In this document: one piece after another, positions 1 through 5,365 of the stretch | How the letters are laid out: each line of letters begins with the position of its first letter | How positions within the stretch are numbered: the stretch's first letter is position 1 | Source: Chloroflexota bacterium | GTDB lineage: Bacteria > Chloroflexota > Dehalococcoidia > Dehalococcoidales > JAHJRU01 | DNA: 7,049 bases | Assembly (NCBI GenBank): GCA_018830745.1 | Contig: JAHJRU010000225.1 | Span: forward strand, 1 to 7,049 | Direction of reading: 5' to 3' | The notes under the pieces: model-generated | Told to the model about the DNA's origin: nothing | Database searches by the model: none | Seen by the model: only the letters and a program-made list of their open reading frames with translations | Program-made: the position numbers and the translations under genes

Positions 1-1159
1 CTTCAATGGTGACGGCGTTAATGATAGCCGTTACTTCGTCAACACCGAGGATGCGCTTGTTGAGTGCCTCTTGCCCGCCCAGCCATCCAGCCACACTGCG
101 GCTGTCCTCCATACCCAGCAATAAGCGTCCGGTGGCCAGTTCCTTGGCCCGGGAAAGCTCAGCTTCTGATACCGGTTCCTTGAGCAGTTCGAGCTGCTCA
201 AGGATAACCCTGGTGGCGGTTTCCACCTTTTCGGGCTCAACCCCGGCGTAGATAGTAATCGAGCCCGAGTCATGGTAATGTTCTGAGTGGCTGCCGATGC
301 TGTAAGCCAGGCCCTGTTTATCGCGGACTTCGGTAAAAAGTCGACTGCTCATGCCTTCCCCGAGTATGACATTGAGCATGTCAAGGGCAAAGCGCTTGGG
401 GTCGAGCAGGGGTAGCTCGTGAATTCCCAGGCAAAGGTGGGCTTGCTCGGTAGCCTTCGTCTCGAGTAACAGCCGCTTAGTAGTTTGCCTTTCGTAGGGT
501 AGGTATTCCGATGACGGCGCAGGGTTGGTCCAGTTGCCAAAAACATCACTTACGGTGGTTACGGCTGATTCGTGGTCAATATTTCCGGCAATGCTGATTA
601 TGGTGTTACCGGGTTGATAGTGACCTCCAAGGTAATCGAGTATGGCGTCTCTGGTGGTAGCATTTACCGATTCCTTAAAGCCGGCGACATCACGTCCCAG
701 CGGATGATTGGGCCACAGAAGGTCGTCAATGAGCATCTCCACCCGTTGGGACGGGGAATCCAGGGTCATATTAATTTCGTCGATGATAATCTGACGTTCC
801 TTGGCGATGTCCTCGGGGTCAAATTTGGCATTAAGCACCATATCTGCCAGTACCTCAAAAGCGTGCGCAAAGTGTGGCTGGGCTACTTTGCACCAGTACA
901 TGCTTAACTCCTTACCCGTGGCACCGTTGAGGATTCCGCCCACCCCTTCTATGGCTTCGGCGATTTCTTTGGAGGTGGGTCTATTTGTGGTGCCTCGGAA
1001 TAACATGTGCTCGATGAAATGGGAAATTCCGGCTATGGCGTCAGGCTCGTATCTGGAGCCGGTGCCAATATAGATACAGGTAGATACCGAGCGGATGTGA
1101 GGCATACTGGCGGTAATAATACGCAGGCCGTTATCAAGGGTGGTTTTCTGGTGCTGCAA
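1..1159 (-). CDS. M16 family zinc metallopeptidase (processing-protease type), C-terminus cut by window edge
   Basis: Probable zinc endopeptidase of the M16B family (relatives of mitochondrial processing peptidase and Bacillus YmxG/MlpA). The reverse-strand translation shows the inverted zinc motif HFIEH (residues 47-51, ligands His47 and His51, catalytic Glu50) within HFIEHMLFRGT. The third ligand is probably Glu128 in DEI, 77 residues after His51, which is the usual family spacing. The second half has the Arg/Tyr substrate-binding pair in the stretch FTEVRDKQGLAYS (Arg279, Tyr286). With both the HxxEH and R/Y elements present, it looks like an active subunit. No signal peptide or membrane segment is seen, so it is probably cytoplasmic. 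About 386 codons are present with no stop. Family members are about 420 residues, so only the last few dozen are missing. The chosen start is TTG at 1159-1157, because AGGAG lies 7 bases upstream and the protein then opens with the typical TTLDNGLRII strand. It is divergent from lysA. The physiological substrate is unknown. Confidence 0.93.
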   Translation of the reverse strand, partial: MQHQKTTLDNGLRIITASMPHIRSVSTCIYIGTGSRYEPDAIAGISHFIEHMLFRGTTNRPTSKEIAEAIEGVGGILNGATGKELSMYWCKVAQPHFAHAFEVLADMVLNAKFDPEDIAKERQIIIDEINMTLDSPSQRVEMLIDDLLWPNHPLGRDVAGFKESVNATTRDAILDYLGGHYQPGNTIISIAGNIDHESAVTTVSDVFGNWTNPAPSSEYLPYERQTTKRLLLETKATEQAHLCLGIHELPLLDPKRFALDMLNVILGEGMSSRLFTEVRDKQGLAYSIGSHSEHYHDSGSITIYAGVEPEKVETATRVILEQLELLKEPVSEAELSRAKELATGRLLLGMEDSRSVAGWLGGQEALNKRILGVDEVTAIINAVTIE

Positions 1160-1166
1160 ATGCTGT

Positions 1167-1171
1167 CTCCT
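1167..1171 (-). promoter_or_regulatory. Shine-Dalgarno for the M16 protease (supports TTG start)
   Basis: AGGAG on the minus strand lies 7 bases before the TTG at 1159-1157. No ATG or GTG occurs in frame nearby upstream. The first in-frame ATG (residue 19) would delete the conserved first beta strand. The site therefore decides the start. Confidence 0.7.
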
Positions 1172-1190
1172 AATATTTGTATTAAGCTGT

Positions 1191-1220
1191 ATTGTAATGA
1201 GAATATGGGAACGGTGTCAA
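1191..1220 (-). promoter_or_regulatory. Sigma-70-type promoter for the M16 protease gene
   Basis: The minus strand reads TTGACA (1220-1215, perfect -35), an 18-base spacer, then TACAAT (1196-1191, five of six matches to the -10 consensus). Transcription would start near 1184, giving a leader of about 25 bases that contains the AGGAG site. No other protein gene lies between this promoter and the protease start. Confidence 0.7.
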
Positions 1221-1236
1221 TTTGGAGAGTCTAAGA

Positions 1237-1249
1237 GAGGCGAAGCCTC
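1237..1249. repeat. Small hairpin GAGGC-GAA-GCCTC
   Basis: A perfect 5-bp inverted repeat with a 3-base loop lies just upstream of the protease -35 box and 31 bases left of the larger palindromic element. It has no T-run on either side, so it is not a terminator. It may be an outlying part of the repeat at 1281-1367, or incidental. Confidence 0.35.
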
Positions 1250-1280
1250 ACTTCCAAAACAATTCCCCCTCTCCATAATG

Positions 1281-1367
1281 TGTCATTGCGAGCGAAGCGA
1301 AGCAATCTCGTACGATTATGCAATTGCCGTTAGAGATTGCTTCGTCGCTCCGTTCCTCGCAATGACA
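1281..1367. repeat. Dispersed palindromic repeat (MITE/REP-like), 87 bp
   Basis: The left arm 1281-1309 and right arm 1333-1367 are inverted copies. Both outer ends are TGTCATTGCGAG and both inner ends AAGCAATCTC (read from the left arm). The right arm carries 6 extra bases in its middle, and the loop is about 23 bases. Elements with this terminal sequence recur in many environmental bacterial genomes, where they are often mis-annotated as small proteins containing 'CHCERSEAI'; that protein signature appears here in a plus-strand reading frame. The sequence can fold into a long cruciform or RNA hairpin. It codes for nothing and has no transposase, so if mobile it would depend on an enzyme elsewhere. 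No target-site duplication could be defined by eye. Confidence 0.85.
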
Positions 1368-1408
1368 TCAAAGTTGAGGGATACAGGGGTGAGGTAGCTA
1401 TATGCAAA

Positions 1409-1437
1409 TTGACTTCACCACGATGCACTGATAACAT
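1409..1437 (+). promoter_or_regulatory. Probable promoter of the lysA-holB-ricT operon
   Basis: TTGACT (1409-1414, five of six matches to -35), a 17-base spacer, then TAACAT (1432-1437, four of six to -10). Transcription would start near 1444, leaving a leader of about 52 bases before lysA. It lies 41 bases to the right of the palindromic element. Confidence 0.55.
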
Positions 1438-1442
1438 AAAAC

Positions 1443-1466
1443 TGGATAGTAAAAGACTTATATCCA
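1443..1466 (+). other. Short hairpin at the start of the lysA leader
   Basis: TGGATA (1443-1448) can pair with TATCCA (1461-1466), with an inner GT/AC pairing around AAAAG. It would sit at the very 5' end of the predicted lysA transcript. The leader is far too short for a lysine riboswitch. It could be a 5' stabilising hairpin or chance. Confidence 0.3.
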
Positions 1467-1495
1467 TTATTTAAAACTAAAGGTAGTTATACTCG

Positions 1496-2803
1496 ATGAC
1501 AGATAGACTTTCTCTCTTTCCATTAACCGCCGAGGTGAGCGATAGGGGCCATCTGGTGGTTGGTGGTTGTGATACCGTCGACCTGGCGACTGAGTTTGGC
1601 ACACCGCTTTATGTCTTTGACGATTTTACCCTGCGTCACAAGTGCCGCGAGTTTGTGGCCGAGTTCGGCCAGCGTTATACCGGCACCGGCGTGGTCTATG
1701 CGGGTAAGGCTTTCATTAACCGCGCCATAGCTCTCCTGCTGGAGGAGGAGGGGTTGGGCCTGGACGCCGTATCGGCTGGGGAGATGGCTATTGCGCATTC
1801 AGCTGGTTTTCCGTTTGACCGCGTCTATTTCCATGGCAATAATAAGGCGGCTAATGAGGTCAAACTGGCTCTGCAGTGGCAGGTTGGGCGTATTGTGGTG
1901 GATAATTTACCTGAGCTTAAATTAGTGGGGGATTTGGCTAAGGAATGTGGCGCTAATCCTGACATACTGCTGCGGTTGACCCCTGGCATAGACCCGCATA
2001 CTCATCAGTATATCGCCACCGGCATTATTGACAGCAAGTTTGGTTTTTCGTTATCTCGCGCGGAGGAGGCGGTAGCTCTGGCTATGTCGATGCCCGAGGT
2101 GAATCTGGCCGGGCTTCATTTTCATCTGGGGTCGCTTATCCATGAAGTAGAGCCGTACCTGGAGGCAATTGAAGCTACCCTGAACTTTGCCGCTGAGATG
2201 AACCGGAAACACGCCTTTGAATTGACTGAGCTGGATATTGGCGGCGGCTTTGCCGTTCAGTATACCCTGGATTCTCCCGCGCCGCCCATCTCGACATATG
2301 CCGAAGCGATAACAGCCAGGGTTACGTATAAGTGCCAGGAGCTGGGCATGGCCCTGCCCCACCTGGTCATTGAGCCGGGCAGGGCGATAGTGGGACAGGC
2401 CGGAGTGGCGCTTTACACCGTGGGGGTGGTCAAGGATATTCCCGGTGTCCGGTGCTATGTCTCGGTGGATGGCGGAATGGCGGATAATATTCGCCCCGCT
2501 CTTTACGGGTCGGAATATGAGGCGGTAGTAGCCACTAAAATGCGAGAGAAGGCCACGGACACAGTTACCATTGCCGGGCGGTTCTGTGAGTCAGGAGATA
2601 TACTGATTCGCGATATTGCTCTGCCCTCCATTAACGCCGGCGACATAATCGCTATACCGGATTGTGGGGCGTATTGTTTACCCATGGCCAGTAACTACAA
2701 TGCCTTTCTCAGACCGGCCATTGTCCTGGTGAGGGAAGGAGAGGCACGGCTTATTCGCCGCCGCGAGACTTTTGATGATCTGACCAGGTGTGACCTGGTA
2801 TAG
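1496..2803 (+). CDS. lysA: Diaminopimelate decarboxylase
   Basis: Catalyses the PLP-dependent decarboxylation of meso-2,6-diaminopimelate to L-lysine, the last step of the DAP pathway, in the cytosol. At 435 residues it is normal family length. The N-terminal alanine-racemase-like barrel carries the PLP lysine in YAGK (Lys71), HFHLGS (208-213), the phosphate-binding glycines GGG (249-251) and EPGR (293-296). The C-terminal beta domain has CESGD (364-368), contributing the cysteine and acidic residue that reach across the dimer, and SNYNAF with Tyr401. Small departures such as GRFCESGD instead of GPLCESGD and YAGKAF instead of YAxKAN leave the key residues intact. The ATG start fits the conserved LFPLTAEV opening. 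The Shine-Dalgarno is weak (AAGG, 12 bases upstream). It is the first gene of an apparent operon, 18 bases before holB, and no other lysine genes are in view. A carboxynorspermidine decarboxylase is unlikely given the CESGD motif and length. Confidence 0.96.
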   Translation: MTDRLSLFPLTAEVSDRGHLVVGGCDTVDLATEFGTPLYVFDDFTLRHKCREFVAEFGQRYTGTGVVYAGKAFINRAIALLLEEEGLGLDAVSAGEMAIAHSAGFPFDRVYFHGNNKAANEVKLALQWQVGRIVVDNLPELKLVGDLAKECGANPDILLRLTPGIDPHTHQYIATGIIDSKFGFSLSRAEEAVALAMSMPEVNLAGLHFHLGSLIHEVEPYLEAIEATLNFAAEMNRKHAFELTELDIGGGFAVQYTLDSPAPPISTYAEAITARVTYKCQELGMALPHLVIEPGRAIVGQAGVALYTVGVVKDIPGVRCYVSVDGGMADNIRPALYGSEYEAVVATKMREKATDTVTIAGRFCESGDILIRDIALPSINAGDIIAIPDCGAYCLPMASNYNAFLRPAIVLVREGEARLIRRRETFDDLTRCDLV

Positions 2804-2821
2804 GATGAGGTTGGTTTTGGA

Positions 2822-3841
2822 ATGTGGCAGATAGTAGGGCAGACCAGGGTGGTATCCCTGCTTGAGCGCAGTCTCGAGCGAGAAGCCCTGGCGCATGCCT
2901 ACCTTTTTGTGGGCCCATCTCAGGTGGGCAAAATGACGCTGGCTCTTAATCTGGCACAGGCGCTGAACTGTGAGGTTGATGAGCGCCCCTGTGGTGAGTG
3001 TGTTTCATGCCAGAAAATCGGTTCCGCCAAGCATGTAGATGTCCAGGTTATCGGGCTGAACCAGAACGGGAATCCAGTTCTGGATAAGGCGAAGGTGGAG
3101 ATAGGCATTGACCAGGTCAGGGAAATGCAGCATGCGGCCAGCCTCCCGCCCTTTGAAGGCAGATACAAGGTATTCATTATTGATGGGGCGGAGCGGCTAT
3201 CATTAGAGGCGGCGAACAGTTTGCTGAAGACACTGGAAGAGCCGGTGGGCAAGGTAGTTTTCATCTTGCTGGCCAGCGATGACAGGTTATTGCTCACCAC
3301 GGTAGTCTCTCGTTGCCAGAGGCTGGAGTTAGCCCCTTTGCCGGCTGGTGATATGGAGGAGGCTCTATCGAGCCGCTGGGGCATTGATGCGCCGCTGGCT
3401 AGACTGCTTTCCAGGCTGGCGCATGGTTGTCTGGGCTGGGCGCTATCCGCGGCTTTTGATAGCAGTCTGCTGCAACAGCGCGATGAGAAACTGGAACGCC
3501 TGGTTGATATTATTGGGGCGGACCATGAGGAGCGTTTTGCTTACGCTGCCCAGCTGGCGACGCAGTTCGGTCAAAGTAGGGATACAGTCTATAAGGTGCT
3601 GGACCTGTGGCTGGACTGGTGGCGTGACCTTTTGCTGGTTAAGGTTGGCTGCGGTGATGTCATCACCAATATAGATATGGCGGCTACGCTTGAAGAGATG
3701 GCGGGACATTACAGTTTGGAACAAATAAGGGGCTTCATTGATAGCCTTCAGGCGGTTAAGGAGCAGCTTGGACAGAATGCTAATCCGCGGCTGGCACTCG
3801 AAGTGCTAATGCTTAATATACCGGAGAGAAAAAATGGCTGA
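2822..3841 (+). CDS. holB: DNA polymerase III clamp-loader subunit delta prime
   Basis: Delta prime is a structural AAA+ subunit of the clamp loader that, with delta and DnaX, opens the sliding clamp and places it on primed DNA. The 339 residues begin with the typical IVGQTRVVSLLERSL helix and HAYLFVGP. The P-loop is GPSQVGKMT (31-39), degenerate because a Met replaces the Ser/Thr after GK. Four zinc-site cysteines follow (Cys50, 57, 60, 63). The Walker-B-like strand is VFIIDGAERLS (117-127), and the SRC motif with the trans-acting arginine is at 163-165. DnaX would have an intact P-loop and usually a longer C-terminus, so delta prime is preferred. Loss of ATP binding is common in this subunit. 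The C-terminal third is helical and poorly conserved, as expected. GAGG lies about 11 bases before the ATG. The last 8 bases overlap ricT, so the two are probably translationally coupled. Confidence 0.92.
   Translation: MWQIVGQTRVVSLLERSLEREALAHAYLFVGPSQVGKMTLALNLAQALNCEVDERPCGECVSCQKIGSAKHVDVQVIGLNQNGNPVLDKAKVEIGIDQVREMQHAASLPPFEGRYKVFIIDGAERLSLEAANSLLKTLEEPVGKVVFILLASDDRLLLTTVVSRCQRLELAPLPAGDMEEALSSRWGIDAPLARLLSRLAHGCLGWALSAAFDSSLLQQRDEKLERLVDIIGADHEERFAYAAQLATQFGQSRDTVYKVLDLWLDWWRDLLLVKVGCGDVITNIDMAATLEEMAGHYSLEQIRGFIDSLQAVKEQLGQNANPRLALEVLMLNIPERKNG
3823..3828 (+). promoter_or_regulatory. Shine-Dalgarno for ricT inside the holB end
   Basis: GGAGAG lies 5 bases before the ricT ATG and within the last codons of holB. 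It supports the overlapping ATG at 3834 as the start rather than a later one. Confidence 0.65.
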
Positions 3842-4694
3842 AATTGTTGGTGTTCGTTTTAAGAGGGCGGGACGGGTTTATTACTTTGACCCGTCCGGAA
3901 TAGACCTTGAAGTAAATGATTGCGTGGTGGTGAAGACTGCTCGCGGTATGGAGATGGGGCAGGTGGTCATTGCTCCCAAGCAAGTCCTGGCTAACGAGAT
4001 AGAGGGACAATTAAAACCGGTGATACGCAAGGCGGAACCGGAGGATATTGAGCGTGCCCAGGAGTTAGAGGCTAAGGAAGAGGAGGCGTTAATCGAGTGC
4101 GGGAAGCTAATTGGGCAATTAAACCTGTCGATGAAACTTTTGTCTGCCGAATATAACCTTGGCGGTGACCGCCTCACCTTTTTCTTTGGCGCTGAGGAAA
4201 GGGTTGATTTCCGTGAGCTGGTTAGGCAGCTGTCCAGTCGTTTTAAGGTCAAGGTAGAGCTACGGCAGGTAGGGCCCAGGGACGAAACCAAGCTAATCGG
4301 TGGTTTTGGGCGTTGTGGCCGGCCGCTGTGCTGTTCTAATTTCCTGAGTGAATTCGCCCCGGTCTCAATAAGAATGGCTAAGGACCAGAATTTGCCCCTT
4401 AACCCGATGAAGATTTCGGGTACTTGTGGGCGGCTTCTCTGCTGCCTGACCTATGAGAATGAGCAATACAAGTGTATGAAGGCTGGAATGCCCAGGATAG
4501 GTCAGCAGGTGAGCACACCTTCGGGGTCGGCCAGTGTAGTGGGGACAAACCCGCTAAAGGAAACGGTTATGGTTCAGGTGGAGAGCGAAGCCGTTGTGGA
4601 ATTACCGCTCAGTGAAATCAAGGGTGTTGAGGATACATCTTCCCGGCGCTCAGCATCGAAAGGTGGGAGGAAAGGGACCAGGGGCGCGAACTAG
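3834..4694 (+). CDS. ricT: PSP1-domain protein RicT (YaaT), regulator of RNA processing
   Basis: The 286-residue protein is a clear PSP1 family member. In Bacillus subtilis the homologue RicT forms the Ric (Y) complex with RicA and RicF. That complex carries Fe-S clusters and aids RNase Y-dependent mRNA maturation, with effects on sporulation, competence and biofilm. The N-terminal domain opens MAEIVGVRFKRAGRVYYFDP. A charged helical stretch around 66-90 is followed by the PSP1 core with two conserved cysteine clusters, GRCGRPLCCSNF (Cys161, 166, 167) and GTCGRLLCCLTYE (Cys198, 203, 204), plus Cys214. The tail after about residue 268 is basic and low-complexity, probably disordered. The 8-base overlap with holB matches the holB-yaaT neighbourhood of Firmicutes. 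No RicA, RicF or YabA homologue is in the window. The gene ends 10 bases from the convergent HNH gene with no terminator between. The family call is firm; the role outside Firmicutes is inferred. Confidence 0.93.
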   Translation: MAEIVGVRFKRAGRVYYFDPSGIDLEVNDCVVVKTARGMEMGQVVIAPKQVLANEIEGQLKPVIRKAEPEDIERAQELEAKEEEALIECGKLIGQLNLSMKLLSAEYNLGGDRLTFFFGAEERVDFRELVRQLSSRFKVKVELRQVGPRDETKLIGGFGRCGRPLCCSNFLSEFAPVSIRMAKDQNLPLNPMKISGTCGRLLCCLTYENEQYKCMKAGMPRIGQQVSTPSGSASVVGTNPLKETVMVQVESEAVVELPLSEIKGVEDTSSRRSASKGGRKGTRGAN

Positions 4695-4704
4695 CGGTAG
4701 GATT

Positions 4705-5211
4705 CTATTGGGGCAGGTATTTTTGCCATTCTTGGCGGATTTGCCGGTAGTTGTGGGGAACGTAGAAGCGGTGTTTGTCTCGTGGTGGGTTGGGTGGATG
4801 AAGCAATCTCATGCCGGCTTCCTTGGGAGTTCTACCTGCTTTGCGGCGATTGCAGGCTGAGCAGGCGCTGACCATATTTTCCCAGGTATGTGGGCCTCCC
4901 CGGTAACGAGGAATAACGTGGTCTATGGTAAGCTGGTGAGTCTGTTTGCCGCAGTACTGGCAGGTAAACCTGTCTCGATTAAAAATCTCAAAACGCGTTA
5001 ATTTCCTCTGCGGGCGAGGGCGTTTGACCATATAGGCTATCTTGATGACTGAAGGGATTGGAAAGGTCTGCCGGGCGGAATGGACAAATCCCACACCGTT
5101 TTCCAGCATCTCAGCTTTATCCTGTTGCATTAGCACCAGGGCGCGCCGGACACGGCAGATACTGAGTGGTTCATAAGTTTGATTAAGAACCAGCACCGGA
5201 AAGTTTATCAT
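4705..5211 (-). CDS. HNH endonuclease-family protein (McrA-like HNH fold)
   Basis: A 168-residue single-domain protein. An N-terminal segment of about 75 residues (MINFPVLVLNQTYEPLSICR) is typical of a stand-alone HNH family found in Chloroflexota, cyanobacteria and others. It precedes a zinc-bound HNH (beta-beta-alpha metal) domain: CQYCG (Cys84, Cys87), IDHVIPRYRGG with Asp97-His98, WENMVSACSACNRRK with Asn112, Cys117, Cys120 and Asn121. All expected zinc and active-site residues are present, so DNA nicking or cleavage is plausible, but target and role are unknown. No methyltransferase, intron, intein, phage terminase or toxin partner is adjacent, so neither a restriction system nor homing is supported. 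It has its own probable promoter and only a weak GAAG Shine-Dalgarno. It faces ricT tail to tail. Confidence 0.88.
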   Translation of the reverse strand: MINFPVLVLNQTYEPLSICRVRRALVLMQQDKAEMLENGVGFVHSARQTFPIPSVIKIAYMVKRPRPQRKLTRFEIFNRDRFTCQYCGKQTHQLTIDHVIPRYRGGPHTWENMVSACSACNRRKAGRTPKEAGMRLLHPPNPPRDKHRFYVPHNYRQIRQEWQKYLPQ

Positions 5212-5218
5212 CGCTAAA

Positions 5219-5252
5219 GCTTCTTTATGGGCTGCCCTATTTTAAGAGAAGC
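5219..5252. promoter_or_regulatory. Inverted repeat over the HNH gene -10 region (possible operator)
   Basis: GCTTCTTTA (5219-5227) pairs with TAA plus AGAAGC (5243-5252), with one bulged G. The smaller GGG/CCC inverted repeat lies inside. The repeat spans the predicted -10 box and start point of the HNH gene, where a repressor would bind. It could also be chance or a leader hairpin. Confidence 0.3.
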
Positions 5253-5268
5253 CCTCTGGCAAGTGCAA
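5239..5268 (-). promoter_or_regulatory. Possible promoter for the HNH gene
   Basis: The minus strand has TTGCAC (5268-5263, weak -35), an 18-base spacer and TAAAAT (5244-5239, five of six to the -10 consensus). Transcription would begin near 5232, about 20 bases before the ATG. The 154-base gap from the upstream flavoprotein gene also argues for a separate promoter. Confidence 0.45.
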
Positions 5269-5307
5269 GTTTTATTATCTTTCCTTCGCGGTTAATCAGG
5301 TCAAGTT

Positions 5308-5352
5308 AGGGGCGAGAGTGACATGCGAAGTCGGGTCCCCTCGCCCCTTTTT
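5308..5352 (+). terminator. Intrinsic-terminator-like hairpin, T-run on the plus strand
   Basis: AGGGGCGAG (5308-5316) and CTCGCCCCT (5340-5348) form a perfect 9-bp GC-rich stem around a 23-base loop. The plus strand continues to a total of five T (5348-5352). Read on the minus strand, the same stem lies just downstream of the flavoprotein stop but is followed by AACTTGACC, with no U-run. It would thus be a good terminator for rightward transcripts and at best a weak one, or an mRNA 3' stabiliser, for the flavoprotein gene. Confidence 0.6.
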
Positions 5353-5365
5353 CTCCGATGGGAGT

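Noticed and set aside
572..1073. Two plus-strand reading frames of 111 and 90 residues
   Set aside because: Both lie antisense to the M16 protease, whose reverse-strand frame carries HFIEH and all other family motifs.
1281..1367. CRISPR repeat, tRNA or intrinsic terminator at the palindrome
   Set aside because: There is only one pair of inverted arms with no spaced direct repeats, no cloverleaf or anticodon arm, and no T-run after the stem.
1140..1397. Plus-strand reading frame of 85 residues containing CHCERSEAI
   Set aside because: It reads through the palindromic repeat and the protease 5' end. It is a typical false protein from this repeat family, with no ribosome site or domain.
1444..1495. 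Lysine riboswitch in the lysA leader
   Set aside because: The predicted leader is about 52 bases with one short hairpin. A lysine riboswitch needs well over 150 bases and several helices.
2912..2938. Broken P-loop in holB as evidence of a decayed gene
   Set aside because: Delta prime subunits often have non-functional P-loops. The zinc cysteines and SRC motif are intact and the frame is open throughout.
2920..3384. Minus-strand reading frame of 154 residues
   Set aside because: It is a shadow of holB. Its serine- and proline-rich composition is typical of an antisense frame, and holB has all its motifs.
3881..4291. Minus-strand reading frame of 136 residues inside ricT
   Set aside because: Shadow of the ricT coding strand; no ribosome binding site or recognisable domain.
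4594..4860. Plus-strand reading frame of 88 residues bridging ricT and the HNH gene
   Set aside because: It overlaps the ricT 3' end out of frame and the HNH gene antisense, with no family likeness.
4705..5211. Restriction-modification, homing intron or phage module around the HNH gene
   Set aside because: No methyltransferase, intron, integrase, terminase or portal gene is next to it; both neighbours are intact unrelated genes.
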